A stretch of 64,000 bases of DNA from NCBI GenBank assembly GCA_029532415.1, contig JAQOTA010000053.1, positions 2,542,001-2,606,000 of the forward strand, in the 5' to 3' direction. Below the pieces are notes generated by a model. It did not search any database. It saw nothing but the letters and a program-made list of their open reading frames with translations, and had not been told where the DNA came from. The translations under genes were made by a program, and so were the position numbers. Shown here piece after piece: positions 12,501-24,970 of the stretch. This DNA is from Marasmius tenuissimus. Taxonomy: Eukaryota > Basidiomycota > Agaricomycetes > Agaricales > Marasmiaceae. Position 1 is the first letter of the stretch. Each line of letters starts with the position of its first letter.

Positions 12501-15500
12501 AGGTCAGAAAACGAACCCTCAAAACGAAAAAATAAACACGCTTACGACGATGATCACTGTACGACCCTTGACAAGCTCGCCATTGAAACATTTTTCGACG
12601 ATCCATTTTGCGGTATGAACACTATGGGCAGCGTCAGTTGCGGGAATTGAGAACAGAGGAACTGGACCGACTCAAGTGCTGCCAAGACATCGTCCAAAAG
12701 GAGAGTGTCTGCTCGCGAGTAAATGGCCCTCGCCAGAGTCACTCTTGCCTTTTGCCCTCCACTCAGTGTCACGCCCTTTTCACCGACTTCAGTCTGGTCG
12801 CCAGCGCCAAAGAGCTTCAAGTCCTGTTCCAAACAACATTGGTACAGGACCTTCTTGTACCGCTCTTCGTCCAAAGGAGCACCAAAAAGGATGTTATCCT
12901 AACGAATGTCAGCAGGATGAAGAGGTATAGAAAACTGGCGTGTAAGTACCTTGATCGTGGCATTCAAAACCCACGATTCTTGTGCTGCATATGCCACGCC
13001 TCTATCTCTCGGAAGGTTGTACCATGAATCAACGCTGTCAGGTATATAGTGCATCTCAGAAAGTAGAGCCATGAGCAGAGAAGTTTTCCCGCAACCGGTG
13101 GGTCCAATGACCATGTTGATGTGGCCTTTCCTGAAAAGTAGCTCCTCGTCTATGCGAAGAATAAACCGGCGCTTATTCGGCGTCTCCGAACCATTTAAAA
13201 GGGACCATGCGAAACTGGCATTTCGGAAACCAATCTCGTTGCTTTGCTCGTCGTTCTCAGCCACCTGGGAGGGATGTAGTGACGTGTCTTTGGTGTAGGA
13301 GTCTAAGAGTTCCGTCTAATAAGGACATGAGAAGCCTTTAGTGATGACAGAGCGAGGAGGGGGAGTACAGTCCACTCACCTCATACAGGAAGTTTGTGAT
13401 ACGGTCTAGTGAGACCTTCGCGGTCATGGACTGGTTCAAAGTGTAAAGAAGATTCGAGAGTTGGCTACAGAAGGGGTGTTCAGCTTACACTCAGGCCTCT
13501 GTGAGCCGTGGTAAACCAACGCACCTTTGGAATTTTTCGAAAACGACCATGCTGCTGAAGACCTTAGAAGCATCTAACTGCTCCTTCATTATGAGTGTCT
13601 AAAGAGATAGAGTAAGCCGCTGTTACAACAGCCGTATTTGGGGAACAGAAAGCTGACACTGGGGGTACTGTCAGAGAAAGCCTATGCATAACGAAGGTTC
13701 AAGACTCACTAGGTAGCATATGTTCCGATCATAGTGGACATGGGAATAAGATAGCTAAAAACGATTCATGAGTTTGGGCAGCAACGCGAAAGGTGAATGG
13801 ACAAACTTCGCGATCGACGTTGCCATATTCAACATCCTCAGTCTCCAGATCCAGTACAACTCTTTCTCCCGCTTGTCGGAGATTCTAGAGTTCATCTTCT
13901 GTTCCCAGCCAAACATCTTGACCATCCGTATGACGTTCATGACTACAGGGTCTTGTTCACATTAACTCATTGCATAAGAACCTTGAGACGCACTTTCAGT
14001 GACAGCTTGAACTCGAGCATCTGTCTCTTTCATCCTATTGACTTGCACTTTCCGAACCAAACTTGCAAGCACACCAGGAATTGGGAGCGACCCCATGATA
14101 ATACCCAATCCAACGAATGCGCTTTAACGAAGCTATTATTAGCCCTCTCGTATCATATATAGATAATACGGCTTACCTCCAACCCAAAACGAAATACAAG
14201 AACATCACACACAAAACAAGCTGGATCGGCGTATACACCAGCAGTCGAATGTAGTCTTTGGAGTCGATGATTGTTTGTAGGTCTGTACTGACAAGGTTGG
14301 TAATCTTTCCAACCATGTTGCCCGACTCCGCCTTGGGCTTCGGTGATGGGGGGAGGCCCACGACGTTATCCGATTTGCCGTCCTTAGATCGACCGTCGAG
14401 AGCGCGTGTTTTGGTGCTATCCGGAGAGGGGGTCTCTACCAAAGTCTCTTCTTGAACGTGGGACGAAGACGGCTCAGTCGTGGTCACGACGGTGCTGGCC
14501 TCATCGCTATTGCTTTCACGGTCATCGTCCGAAGGAACAAGAGTTGGTTCTCTGCTCGGAGCCTGTGAGGTAGTCGGCGAGTTGGGGGAGCTGTCAGCTT
14601 TCTCGCTATCCGTTTCGGACTTGAGGCGGATACGCAATGCGTGCTCGAAGATGACCTGTGTAAGGATGCTTTCTATATGTACCATGATGCGGGTCTGCAT
14701 GTTTGGAAATTTGTCAGGGATTGCGCAACTATTGAAAAAGATGGGGAAAGTACGCACTCCGATAAAAATATACCACTCAAATGCAAGGGAAGATATGGTT
14801 GGGCCGATAAACATGATTGCTATCCAAAACCACGGCCTGATTGTAGCATTGCTAGTGCCGTCACGTTGTGCTTGCTCCAGATAGCTAGGGAATGATAAGC
14901 AACCGTCAAAAGATACGATAAGTATCCTTCTTCACCTGAGCAAGCCCTTCACAGCAAATGGCGTAGAGAACCCGGTGGTGACTTGGATGATGAGCATAAG
15001 GGTAAGGATGACATGGTCCCATAAAAAGACGCGCACGAGCGAGAAGAACAGATGTCTTCTCTTCGGGCGAAGCGTGGGATCCAAGTGGCGGAAAGCCCTT
15101 TTGCGCAGGTTCTCAGCATGATCGTAGTCGGCCAGCGAGGGAAGTTGATCGTAAGGAAGATGCTCATTCTTTCGCACCGAGAAAATGACAGGGTCCATGA
15201 AGAAGAAAAGGGTGAGGGAGAATAGAGATGCCGTTTGCTCGGGATTGGGAGTTTGTGAAGGATTCTAAAAGATTGTTGAGCCGGGTGCATATTGGTTGCA
15301 TTCAAATGCAACTCACCTTGGGATCGTATGGAACGTAACGCCTGGGGATGAACAAAGGTATTGCAATGGCCGAAATAAACATCAAGGCAATTTTGCACCA
15401 CACCAACCATCCCTCTCCAATATCGAGAGGTGTCTTGTTGAAGGTAGCAAGCGGGTAGATGTCTCTATACGTGTAAACTCCCAAGACCGCCAACAGGATT

Positions 15501-16167
15501 GTGTTGAGATGCCTGACAACAACCCTATTCCATCGTGGCTTCGCGCATACTGAGATAACCGCGAGAAGAAATACGTATAGCTAATGGTTTCGCGTTAGAT
15601 TGGGCATATCTATGAGAGTCGGTGACGCACGAATGTCAAGCACATCGCAAACTGCAACCATTCACGCGTTGACAACTCCTCAGAAACACGTCCGATGTGC
15701 TTCTTCTTTTTCTTCTTCGAAAATGCCCCAATGCCGCCTACTGGTTCATTATCCTCGACATCAAGAACGAGCGACACTATCGCGAGTCCAAGGAGTGCCA
15801 GTGTACATGCAAGTCGGAGGAGATGGCAGACAAAGATGCTCGCCCCTCCATGATCGCGAATATGAACCCTGACTTCTTCAAATAGCCCTTCTGCTGGGGA
15901 GCTGATCGACTGGGATGCGCTCGACTCTGTGTCGGGTTTTCTCTTCCTCAACAAGTTCTTCAAGGATGTCGCGGTGAAAAGGACATGTACGAGAAGGATC
16001 AATCCAGAGGCGAGCGCGATATATAGAGGCAGAATCAACTCCGAGGTCCAGCTGCGATGAGGTAGATCAGTCCTGGCAACGAGCAATCCAGAATTGGATA
16101 CGTACATCACTCGAGCACCTTTAGACGGCTTGAGCGCATCAACAACCACTTGCAGGTGGTCGTCCAT
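9564..16167 (-). CDS. ABCC/MRP-type full ABC transporter, many exons
   Basis: ATP-driven exporter of the multidrug-resistance-associated (ABCC) type, probably plasma- or vacuolar-membrane, exporting conjugates or drugs. The best ATG is at 16167, and an in-frame stop follows EMALEH at 9564. More than 20 small introns interrupt it. Order from the N-terminus: an extra membrane domain with five or so helices (about 16050-15300); first transmembrane domain (about 15250-13400); NBD1 with Walker A GPTGCGKTS (about 13100), signature LSGGQKAR and Walker B LLLDDV (about 12700); a charged linker; second transmembrane domain (about 12200-10900); NBD2 with Walker A GRTGSGKS, signature LSVGQRQ, Walker B LFILDEATSAID and switch histidine in ITVAHRL. 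NBD1 has Asp rather than Glu after Walker B (LDDV), the asymmetry usual in ABCC proteins. Several NBD2 exons are only 15-24 bp, so automatic gene models may break here. Confidence 0.88.
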
Positions 16168-17103
16168 CGAGGCCAAGCGGTGGGGGTCGACGGTAATGAG
16201 GGTGAGAACTGACCGTGATGTTCAACTTTCCCTGAGCCAAATTTTTAATTAGCACTGTGGGAATATCAATTTGGCGGAACGGTTGCATCTCGATTTAGAA
16301 CTGTTTTTGGCTAACTTGCTAGTTGGCAAAAAAAATTGAGGACAGTGTTGTCGCCATGTAAAGAGTTCAAGGACAAGGCAATCATTAGGCGAGCATTGAC
16401 GGCCATTGCCGTTGGCGACACGTTCCCCAAGCCTTCTGCCAGTGCCAAGCCGGCGATCACTGTGCCACCAACTCCCAAGTTTAATCCTGCGAACGGGTGT
16501 CACTATAGTCTGCCTTTGGGGGACTAGTCCAAAGCCAGCAAGGTCCTCGATTTCTTGCATTTACTCTCTCTCAATGAGGCTACAATGGTTCCGACTCGTA
16601 TTGTCTCGCTTCGTAGGCCACATAGGTGCTTTCGAACCCGTCTTCAAGGTGCGATTCTTCTGTTCAATCAGCGTTGGGCCCGGGTCGAAAGATCCGTTTT
16701 TGTTTTTCAACGCAATGTCGAGAATCGCGGCTCCTACCAGCCCATGATTGGCAGATGGCCATTGTTCTTAATCCACACCTGAAATCCTTTCTCATCATCA
16801 CCACTTCCAACCGAAATAACACCAAAGTCATGCTTTGGGCTTCGACGGAAGATTCCCGGCGACACCTGGTGCAACGACTGCCAGAGGGAACTACAGTCAA
16901 GCGGTGACCAAAACTTATTTACTGTCTAACTCGTGGACAACCCGCCCACCTTCGGAAGGTAAACAGCATCAACCCATGACTTTACTCACCTTCTCCACAA
17001 TAACACGACGGCCCGCATCTCAACTTTGAAAACGGTCCGCTTACTCTCACAGAGTGCTTAAATATCGGCATGTTTGGAGACTGAAGCTCACAAAGCCTTC
17101 ACC
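16168..17103. other. divergent intergenic region, ABC transporter / polygalacturonase
   Basis: Upstream flank of two divergent genes. It contains one copy of the dispersed repeat annotated at 16491-16527. A CTTAAATA element at about 17057 lies some 45 bp before the GH28 start and could act as its TATA box. Short frames here carry no recognisable domain. Confidence 0.45.
16491..16527 (+). repeat. dispersed short repeat, copy 1
   Basis: GAACGGGTGT followed by the 20-base core CACTATAGTCTGCCTTTGGG and then a GACTAG end. The second copy is at 50025-50067 and has six extra bases before the core. Nature unknown; see findings. Confidence 0.7.
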
Positions 17104-18975
17104 ATGATATTGAGCCGCGTTTTGGCGTTCTTGCCTCTCCTTGTTCTATCTCTAGCACAAAACCCAGAATGCACACTTCAGCCCTCATCCGGCGGCGGAG
17201 ATGACTCGCCACAGTTCATCGAGGCCGGAAAGACATGTTCGGTAGTGACAATCCCGCGGGGACAAACACTCAATCTTGCCACCAAATTGAACATGACCGG
17301 ACTTTCAGATGTCCGGATTGTGAGTCTTGAACACCCCGTTTAATCACTTCCTGCAATGGTGACACTGAATGTACGTTTAGAATCTCCAAGGCACCATTCG
17401 TTTTAAACCAGACATTGACTACTGGCTCGCGGTACGCGTCCCAATTTCTGTCGCTTGTGTTGGCCCTCACAGAACCTTGCTTTGGTGCCGAAGAACTCCT
17501 TCCAATTTGCCTTCCAAAATCAATCCACATTCTGGCTGCTCGGAGGAAATAATATTGTCTTGAGTGGAGGCGGGACAATCGACGGTGCTGGCCAGGTCAG
17601 TTCTCACTATGAGCTCCCTTCTACTATACTTTCTCATGACATTCCAGGCATGGTATGATGCTCTGTATGCTTTCAAAACCCTTCCGTAACGAGTGGATTG
17701 GCTACTAACTAGCTACATTCAGAGCCTCTAATTCTACGCTTCAGCGTCCCATTACGATGACGATATTCCAAGGCACAGGCGTCGTTGTAGAGAACGTCAA
17801 GATGATCAACGGCCCTAACTGGTTCAATCTGGTACGAAAATACGCCACTCGTTCGTATTCCAATGCCAGCCTGAATCGGTCTGAACTTGCCAGGTAAACG
17901 AGTCTCGCAACGTCACCTACAATAATATCACAATCAGCGCGGCCTCTACCTCGAGCAACGGGCCCCACAACACCGATGGGTGGGACACTTACAGGAGCGA
18001 CAACGTGGTCATCAAAAACTCTGTGATTCACAACGGGGATGATTGTGTGTCCTTTAAGCCGAGTGCGTGTCTCATTTGATCTAGTCGGCGGGCACCGACG
18101 AGCTTTATTGCTTCCAGATAGCACAAACGTCCTTGTGTCGAACTTGGATTGTACCGGATCCCAGTAGGTCCCTTGCAGTGCGATATCATCTCCGTCTGCT
18201 AATCAGTGCCACCTACCACCCCTGCTTCTCGCAGCGGTATCTCCGTAGGGTAAGCAAGCTATTCTCCTTTGACGGACCTGGACGTAAATCCAACTCTTTA
18301 CAGATCTCTCGGTCAATACCCCGATATGTTCGACATCGTTGAGAATGTCACAGCGGTGTAGGTGCTCAGTGCCCTTCCTCGTGGAGAAGTAACTCACTCC
18401 AGCCCACAGCGATATCAAAATGACCAACGCTTCCGATGGCGCTCGCATCAAAGCATGGGCTGGAGCCGGTGTTGGAGCGGGTAGTGTGAAGAACATAACA
18501 TTCCGGAACTTCGAGGTCACCAATGTGGGAAGTCCGTTGACAATCGATCAGGTTTGTTTGACCATCGCCTACTTCTGTTCGTATAGTTTGGGCTCATGGC
18601 TCCCTTCCAGTGCTATATGACCGACCAGGCCGCCTGCTCCGCGAATCCTTCAAACACATTTATTGCGGACATCTTTTACGAAGGGTACTTTGATCCATTT
18701 CTACTCGTTTTCCTCCGTTTGACTTAAGGATGATAACCAGTGTAACTGGCACGGGTTCAAGTACGACCCTCGCCAACCTCAAGTGCTCCCCAGACGCGAG
18801 GTGCAGTAACATCAATGTCAACGGTCTGGAGTTGCGGTGAGTACACATGCGGAACACATCTCCGGACACTCATTGCGCCTTTAGACCCGCTAGCGGTGGA
18901 ACACCAGCCTACGTTTGCCAGAACGTCGCGCTCAAGGGCGACTCCGCGGGGCTATTCAATTGTACTTCTACTTGA
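17104..18975 (+). CDS. GH28 exopolygalacturonase, secreted
   Basis: Pectin-degrading glycoside hydrolase family 28 enzyme. Thirteen exons fit without a frame break: 17104-17319, 17381-17431, 17473-17595, 17648-17664, 17723-17831, 17894-18062, 18118-18163, 18235-18249, 18304-18357, 18410-18551, 18611-18684, 18741-18836, 18885-18975 (400 aa). A signal peptide is clear ([19 protein letters not shown]). Catalytic residues are all present: Asp200 in NTDG, Asp221/Asp222 in NGDDCVSF, His244 in GSHG, and Arg279/Lys281 in GARIKAW. The [10 protein letters not shown] and GDDCVSFKP blocks are those of fungal exo-acting rather than endo-acting enzymes. Many N-glycosylation sites suit a secreted protein. 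Exons of 17 and 15 bp are unusually short. The gene converges on hexokinase with 177 bp between stops. Confidence 0.92.
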
Positions 18976-19152
18976 GAAAAACCTGTCGTCACTCGAGTAC
19001 AAACAATGTTTTGTGTATAGTCGACAGAAGCACATAGGATTATACAAATGTTCAGTTCGGTTCTTCATCCATAATACTTTACACTCCGTCCAACTTGAAG
19101 GGGGTTTCAATCGTTCTATTACATTGGGAATCTCTTCGGCATCGCAGCCTCT

Positions 19153-21393
19153 TCAAACGTTGGGGTACAGGCCGGCATCCCTTCTAACCTTGGTCATGGC
19201 TATAAACGAGGCATTAGAGAATGTACAAAGTAAAATAGAAGAGAAGACAATGCTCCATACCGGCGATAATCGCACTACCAACACCACTTCCATCCTCAGC
19301 GTGGTGAGTGATTATGTTTCTGAGACGGATCGTGAGATGCGTTGAGGTAACAGGGCACGACCGTGTTCTTACCGCCCTTTATCTCCGAAGATATCGACCA
19401 ATCCTTCATGCACTCTATCAGCGAAACCGGGGTATTTCTGATATCATTGTTAGTGACAAAGTTCCCCAGAAACGACTTGACCGCTGCCGCTCACATTGTA
19501 TAGAGATCCATCAGCGCCAACTGAGCAACCTTCCTCCAGGTACCCCATCTTACTAACGATGGCGGCGATACCACAAGCACTTAGACGAGCCGCGCGTTTG
19601 CCGATGAGTTTTGCGAGAGCACGGAAGAATTGACGTTCCGCTAGGGTTGTCTCGACCGCGAAGAAATGAGTGAAGATACCGATGATCATGAGTAACTCGT
19701 CGGTGGGATCACTATACCGGTTTACCGTTAGCCACAGAAAGAATGTCTACAACCGTGCTTACCTTTCCATCAAGGATAGGAAAGCAGTTTCGAAAACATA
19801 GGGAGTTTCCAACTTGTAGGTGTTTTGTCCAAGGAAAAGCACACCCTCGTCAATGAGTTCGCAGATGACCAGCCTAAGGATCTCTCCAAGATATCTTCCC
19901 GATATTAATTTCTAGAACGGTTTCCATCAGTGCCAAGTTTACTAGTCCCCCCTGAGACTAGACTCACCTCGAACGCTTGTTCACCTGGTTTGTTTGAGGT
20001 CTCGTCTACCGTAATGTCGTATTTTGTCCTCGGAAGATGTTCGTGTTCGAAAGAATCAAAAGCACCCTAAAGAGCGTGGGTGAGTATCATCCCATATAGG
20101 ACAATGAATCACGTACCCATTCACAATTAATTGCCATCTCGTCCTTCTCGTCTATGCCGAGGTCCTTAATCTTGGGAATGTCGCGCACTTTCTCCATGTA
20201 CGCGGCATTACATCCCGTACCGAAGATAACGGCGATTCTGGTTCGCGGATTGACATATTGAGACGCGATGAGAGTACCAGTCGTATCGTTGATAAGGGCA
20301 GTGAGAGCTACAGGGACTTGCTGTATAGAAGTGTGGACCCATGTCAAAGAATCTCTCCACTATCAGTACGAGATGACGTACATATTTCTCGATAGATTTG
20401 CGGAACATTTCAGCGACATCACGTCCCTCAGTATTGGTTGCTCCAAAGCCCTTGGTCCATCGGATAAGTTCACCGTGGTCGATTCTATTCTGATTACATG
20501 GGTAGGAAAACTGACAGGGCGTGCTCAGAGTCAAAATTCGGTATGCACGATATTGTAGGGCTCACCGTGAATCCGAGAGGAAGTAGTTCGCCGGGCTTAA
20601 GTGAGAGCGCTCCTCCGTCGTCTGAAAAGTTGCTGTCGATGAAGGTCTTGAGACATTCCGCGCAGAAGTCGAATAGCTTTTGGCCATCGTCTTGCTTTTG
20701 CTCTTCAGTAAGGCGGTACTTGGTTTGAGTGATTTCGAATTTTCCTTCGCCTTGCACGTTCACCAGACAGACACGAAGATTCGTTCCTCCTGTTCACCAC
20801 AGCCAAACTGTTCAATGAACTATCTCCCGTTGCTGCAGACTGATACGTACCGAGATCTAACGCCAAGTAGTCACCTCTCTCTTTCCCAGTAGGCCAACCA
20901 AACACGAAAGTAGGAATCATAGGCTGTACTCATGATTCTTAGTACACGGATAACACGTCCGAAAGATCACCGATTGCAGGAAAGATCAAAGTGGGGGCGG
21001 GAGATAACGAGGAAATTGGCACGTACCACAATCTGGTCATGCTTTTCCAGCCCAAGCTCGAGGGTGTCCTTGAAGGCGTCGACAATCATTCTCATCCTCT
21101 GGGGCGTAAGCGTGAACCTTCAAAGTACGAGCAAATGCTTGATCAGAACGACACGGGCGTTTACCAACCGCGAACAGAGTGATACTGACAGACTCTCAAG
21201 TCTTCGCAGATGATCTGCCATAGTCCTATTCACAAGATCGTCAAATTCCACCCTAATGTCGTCTGCACAATTGCGACCCGTACTTCTTTGTTGCGTGAGG
21301 CAGGATATCTTCATCTTGCGTTCTGGTGTGAATGGCCATAGTCTGACCACTCGGCAGAGTGATACTGCCACTTCCTCGACGAGAAACAGGCAT
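19153..21393 (-). CDS. HXK: hexokinase
   Basis: Glucose/hexose phosphorylating enzyme at the head of glycolysis. Conserved blocks appear in order on the minus strand: MIPTFVFGWPTGKERGDYLA with LDLGGTNLRVCLV across an intron (about 20900-20760), GFTFSYPC, IRWTKGFGATN, LINDTTGTL (about 20300), IFGTGCNAAYMEK, AINCEWGAFDSFEHEHLPRT, KLISGRYLGEILRL, AARLSACGIAAIVSKMGY, and the C-terminal HHAEDGSGVGSAIIAAMTK. About ten introns of GT-AG type are needed. The N-terminus starts MPVSRRGSGSITLPSGQT at 21393. To join it to the core, a 31 bp intron at 21253-21283 must be removed, which is shorter than normal, so the true start may be the downstream MADHLRRLESL. It is divergent from the ribosomal protein gene at 21604. 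Confidence 0.93.
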
Positions 21394-21603
21394 TTTAGAG
21401 GCTGACAGATACGATTACAAGGAGATCGAAGAAGGTGATGGTGGGAGTAGAGACCAAAGATTCGAAGGGAAGAGGTGGAGTAGCCCTACACGGGCGAGCC
21501 GTCTTTCCTTTTCTGGAACGGACCGGGACCGTGACGCTTTTGATTGTTTCTCGGAATAAGCACTCATCGTTCAAATTCTTCCTTTTCACCGTCGGCGCGG
21601 CTC

Positions 21604-22114
21604 ATGATTGGCCTCAAAAGTACTCTCAATGTGAGCTCTTCTCTGACTTTCTTGGAAACGGATGGCTCATATACACACTCACAGGTCATAGATAACTCTG
21701 GCGCGCTCATCGTGGAATGCGTCAACGTCCTAAAGAACAAGGTCAACAACGGCTGGGGCTCTGTGGGCGATGAAATAGTCTGCGTCGTCAAGAATGCTCG
21801 ACCCGTATCAGCGGCAGCACAAGCCTCTGTCACAGCCATCAAGGTCCGTAGGGGTGATGTCCGTCGCGCTGTAATAGTACGAACGAAAAAAGCCGTCCGA
21901 CGACCTGATGGGCGATTCATTCGTTTCGACGACAACGCTGCCGTCCTGCTCAACAACAAGAGGGAAATGCTCGGAACACGTATTGGTGGTGTTGTTAGCG
22001 CAGATTTGAAGTTGAGGGGCTGGGCTAAAATTGCTGCTGTTGCTCCGAAGGTGCGTACCACACCCCTGCCATACGAAGCTTTGCAGCTAAGCACCTAAGT
22101 ATCAGGCCATTTGA
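21604..22114 (+). CDS. MRPL38: mitochondrial ribosomal protein uL14m
   Basis: Large-subunit protein of the mitochondrial ribosome (bacterial L14 family). Three exons: 21604-21630, 21685-22050 and 22106-22114 (133 aa, bacterial-like length). The first exon gives MIGLKSTLN, which joins to [16 protein letters not shown], the classic L14 start. The core contains [32 protein letters not shown] and [12 protein letters not shown], all diagnostic. The last exon is just nine bases including the stop (Ala-Ile-stop). The initiation region shows no long presequence, as in other fungal uL14m proteins. The ATG lies about 210 bp from the divergent hexokinase ATG, suggesting a shared promoter region. Confidence 0.95.
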
Positions 22115-24255
22115 TACCCTTGCTTCGAGGACTCGCAAAGTCAGGCCATTCTTGATTATCCAGCTTCACGGGCCGAGTATGCAACTAGACATTCGACACG
22201 CTGTCAGCACGCAGCAAAGTCAGTTCAGCCATAGGTTCCCGTGGTCGCGTACACGGGGCGTTTCCCAGTGCTTAGATTAATGAATGCACTACTCTCCTTG
22301 CACAATGAATTGCTTATAAGGATCCCTTCTCTACCACGCGTCGAAGTTGGCGTTTAGCATGTTTACGACCAGTACGGTGAAACGAGGTAATTCAATTTTT
22401 GAACCACTGCTAACATCAATTTCCCTGAATTGGTTCCATTACGACCTCGAGAAGTTTTCTCTTCGGAGCTCGCGAAACTCGTCTTTGTACAGGTAGGGCT
22501 CGGTTCCCTGTATATTCCTCATCCCTTCTCGCTAATGGTTTCAGAAGATAGTTTTATATTCATACTTTATTGTGTCTTCAAGCTTCGAGTCTCAGACTGA
22601 GCTTGTTTGCCTCGCTGTCTGCGTGCTTCGTGCTCAACAGGTTGGCCAATCAATAAAGTCTGCACCTGCTAACTCCAGATTAGACCTCGCTCCGTAGGTA
22701 CCAATACGGGGTTACCGGTTCCCCTAATCAGGTCGCAGCATTCCGTTCCCAGTGTTCATCGCCGATCAGCTCGGCTGTGCAGGTACGACGGACTATCTTT
22801 CGTAGCTCTCTTCGTGGTTCAACGGCGATCCCAGTCGCAAAAGGGATGCAAAATGTGGTCAACAAATATCCGATACCCTACGGTATGTCTAGCCGCCGAT
22901 TCGAACATCCGAATCGCTTGTTATCGCCTAGCTAGCCGGCGGCGTCGATTGAAGCTTCAATAATTCACTCTAAGGGTCCGCAACAGCTTTTTCTTAACCT
23001 CTTTTCTGTCACTAAAGATACCATGTCTAGAAGTTTCTAGCCGTTGCAAAGCCGTTCCGTTGATCCTTATCATCGCAACCCTCGGACTGACGGTCGCTCA
23101 GATTGTCTGGGGGAACGCGCCGTCAACCATACGTTTCTAATGCTTATGACCTCTCTCACATTGCTATTCTAACTCCCTGGGACGGACCGTCGTGCGAGGA
23201 ACCAACTGGAACCAATTATTGCCTCTCTGTTCGTGACGTCAGGTGGCCAATGTTCACGGAGTAACCGAGGGAAAAGGTCGTCAGCGGAGAGAGTTGTCGA
23301 TATCTCGGGTTATTTGACGACATGGTTCGCAAGCCCTTCGTCTTAGAGCCCTACTACGGTCGTCATCGTTCCTTGATTTTTCCATTCGCATCTCAAGAAT
23401 AGAAGGTGTCGGAAAGCAACCTTTTTGCTCATGTGAACAAGCTGCGCATGCGAAAAGTTTGATTATCGTCTGGGGTCCGGCAAGGACCATTCATTGATCG
23501 GGCATTTAATATCCTGGATGGGGACGCTACCTGACGCTACACATGAACGATGGGCACGGCTCTCGCGACACTCTGCCAACACCCGTAACAGGGCGTTGCA
23601 GTTTCCCGTTTCCGGCGTGCAATGCGGCAGTGATACCCCCTGCTGCCTGAGGCTCGGAAGTAGCAGGCCCGTCGAGATGGTGAGAAGACGAGAGTCCAAG
23701 AACTGTGGGGAGCTCTGCAGCATGATCAGTGTGGCAGGAGGATCAATGGTGGAGGATGGTAACCTGGGAACAGCATGGAAACTGGCGAGGAACTGTAGTT
23801 CATGCATGTATCGTGAATCTGTGATGATCTATCATGCGATTCGATCTGCCTACTGTTGGCCGGTGAAGATACTAAAGCTCGACCACATCCTTGTCTGCTT
23901 CACTTGGTCGGCTCTGAGGACATCGCTTGGACAGCCAAGTACCCGACGCTACTCCAAACATTCCGAATTGAGTCCCAAAAAGTCCGAGAAATTACACCGG
24001 CCCACGAATGAGCAAATCTGCTTACATAATTTTGATACCACGCTTTGCCGTGTGGATAAAAAGCAGTGACGGGAAGCCAGCGCGGCTTGTGAAGGACCTG
24101 TGCACCCGTTGCTCCTCATCGTCTTCAACCCCGACTACGACGTCCTTGACCGAGTCAACGGTGCCCTCGTCGACTTCAACGGCCTTTGTCGACGCTCTTC
24201 TCAGCTTCCCGTCGAGCTTCCGTCTCCCTTCGGCCTTAACCTTCCCTTCGTCACC
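22115..24255. other. 2.1 kb gene-poor stretch
   Basis: I see no supported gene. The longest frame (23494-24069, +) has no domain, irregular composition and no splice partners, and is likely chance. A GATAAAAAG element at about 24054 could serve as the TATA box of the next gene. Confidence 0.5.
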
Positions 24256-24970
24256 ATGCTGCTCCCGTGTAGCTCCAATGTGGACATGCAATTGATAGGG
24301 TTTCCCTCTCGATTTCCTTCGCCATGCTCACTTGTTCTCTGCTTCCTCGCTGGATTATGTCTCTTCCTCACTCTTCGTTTTGTTATCTACCGGCACTCCC
24401 TCACAAAGCCTATAGCAATTCCCGGAGAGAAGGAGAAACGGTCTCAAACTGTCGAGGTCGAGCACAAATCGTCATCGCCTTCCTCATGGCGCTTCTTTGC
24501 TTGGGAGGCACTGCCCGTCAGCCTCCCAATAACGTTGACCGCCCCCCTCAATACCACCACGGTTGGCAGGGGTGTTGGAGTGACCGCTGGTACACACCCC
24601 GTCTCGTCGTCCCCGCCGCCACGGTCCCCTACTACCAACTATGCACGTTCGCAATCAGAGAAGCCCATATCTTGGCACAGGCGTGGTCCATCGTTTGAGC
24701 AACCTGGTGAGTCTTAGTTCTTATCGTATCACCGGGGCCGTGCTCAATTAGATCACACTAGTACCGGCCATCTATCAATCGCAGGAACCTCTTTCAATGG
24801 CCAAGTTAATAATGTCACGGCATGTGCGTTGTTCTTGCCAGAAGTTCCTCTAGTTTCCCTTATCTGACCGTAAACCACCTCACCAGACCTTCCGCCGTCC
24901 AACTCCCAAGCCGCCTAAGCGGTCGGTATCCGTGCCCCCTACGCACAGTCGGCCTCAGCATATGGTCTGA
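24256..24970 (+). CDS. single-pass membrane protein of unknown function
   Basis: I do not recognise the family by name. Three exons: 24256-24706, 24762-24823 and 24887-24970 (198 aa); an alternative start is the ATG at 24286. Near the N-terminus is one hydrophobic segment (CSLVLCFLAGLCLFLTLRFV, about residues 27-46) followed by basic residues (YRHSLTK), which predicts a membrane anchor with the rest in the cytoplasm. Then come a Ser/Pro-rich region with SWRFFAWEALPVSLP, a short block ending in a histidine (PLSMAKLIMSRH), and a Pro/Lys/Arg-rich tail (TFRRPTPKPPKRS). Both splice joins preserve frame and replace stop-containing sequence, which supports a real gene. The role is unknown. Confidence 0.65.

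Noticed and set aside
16501..16510. CACTATAG resembling part of a phage T7 promoter in the dispersed repeat
   Set aside because: Only an eight-base match; the rest of the T7 consensus is missing. Coincidence.
23494..24069. 191-codon plus-strand open frame
   Set aside because: No domain, no conserved-looking block, no splice support; overlaps an equally open minus-strand frame. Likely chance or leader sequence.
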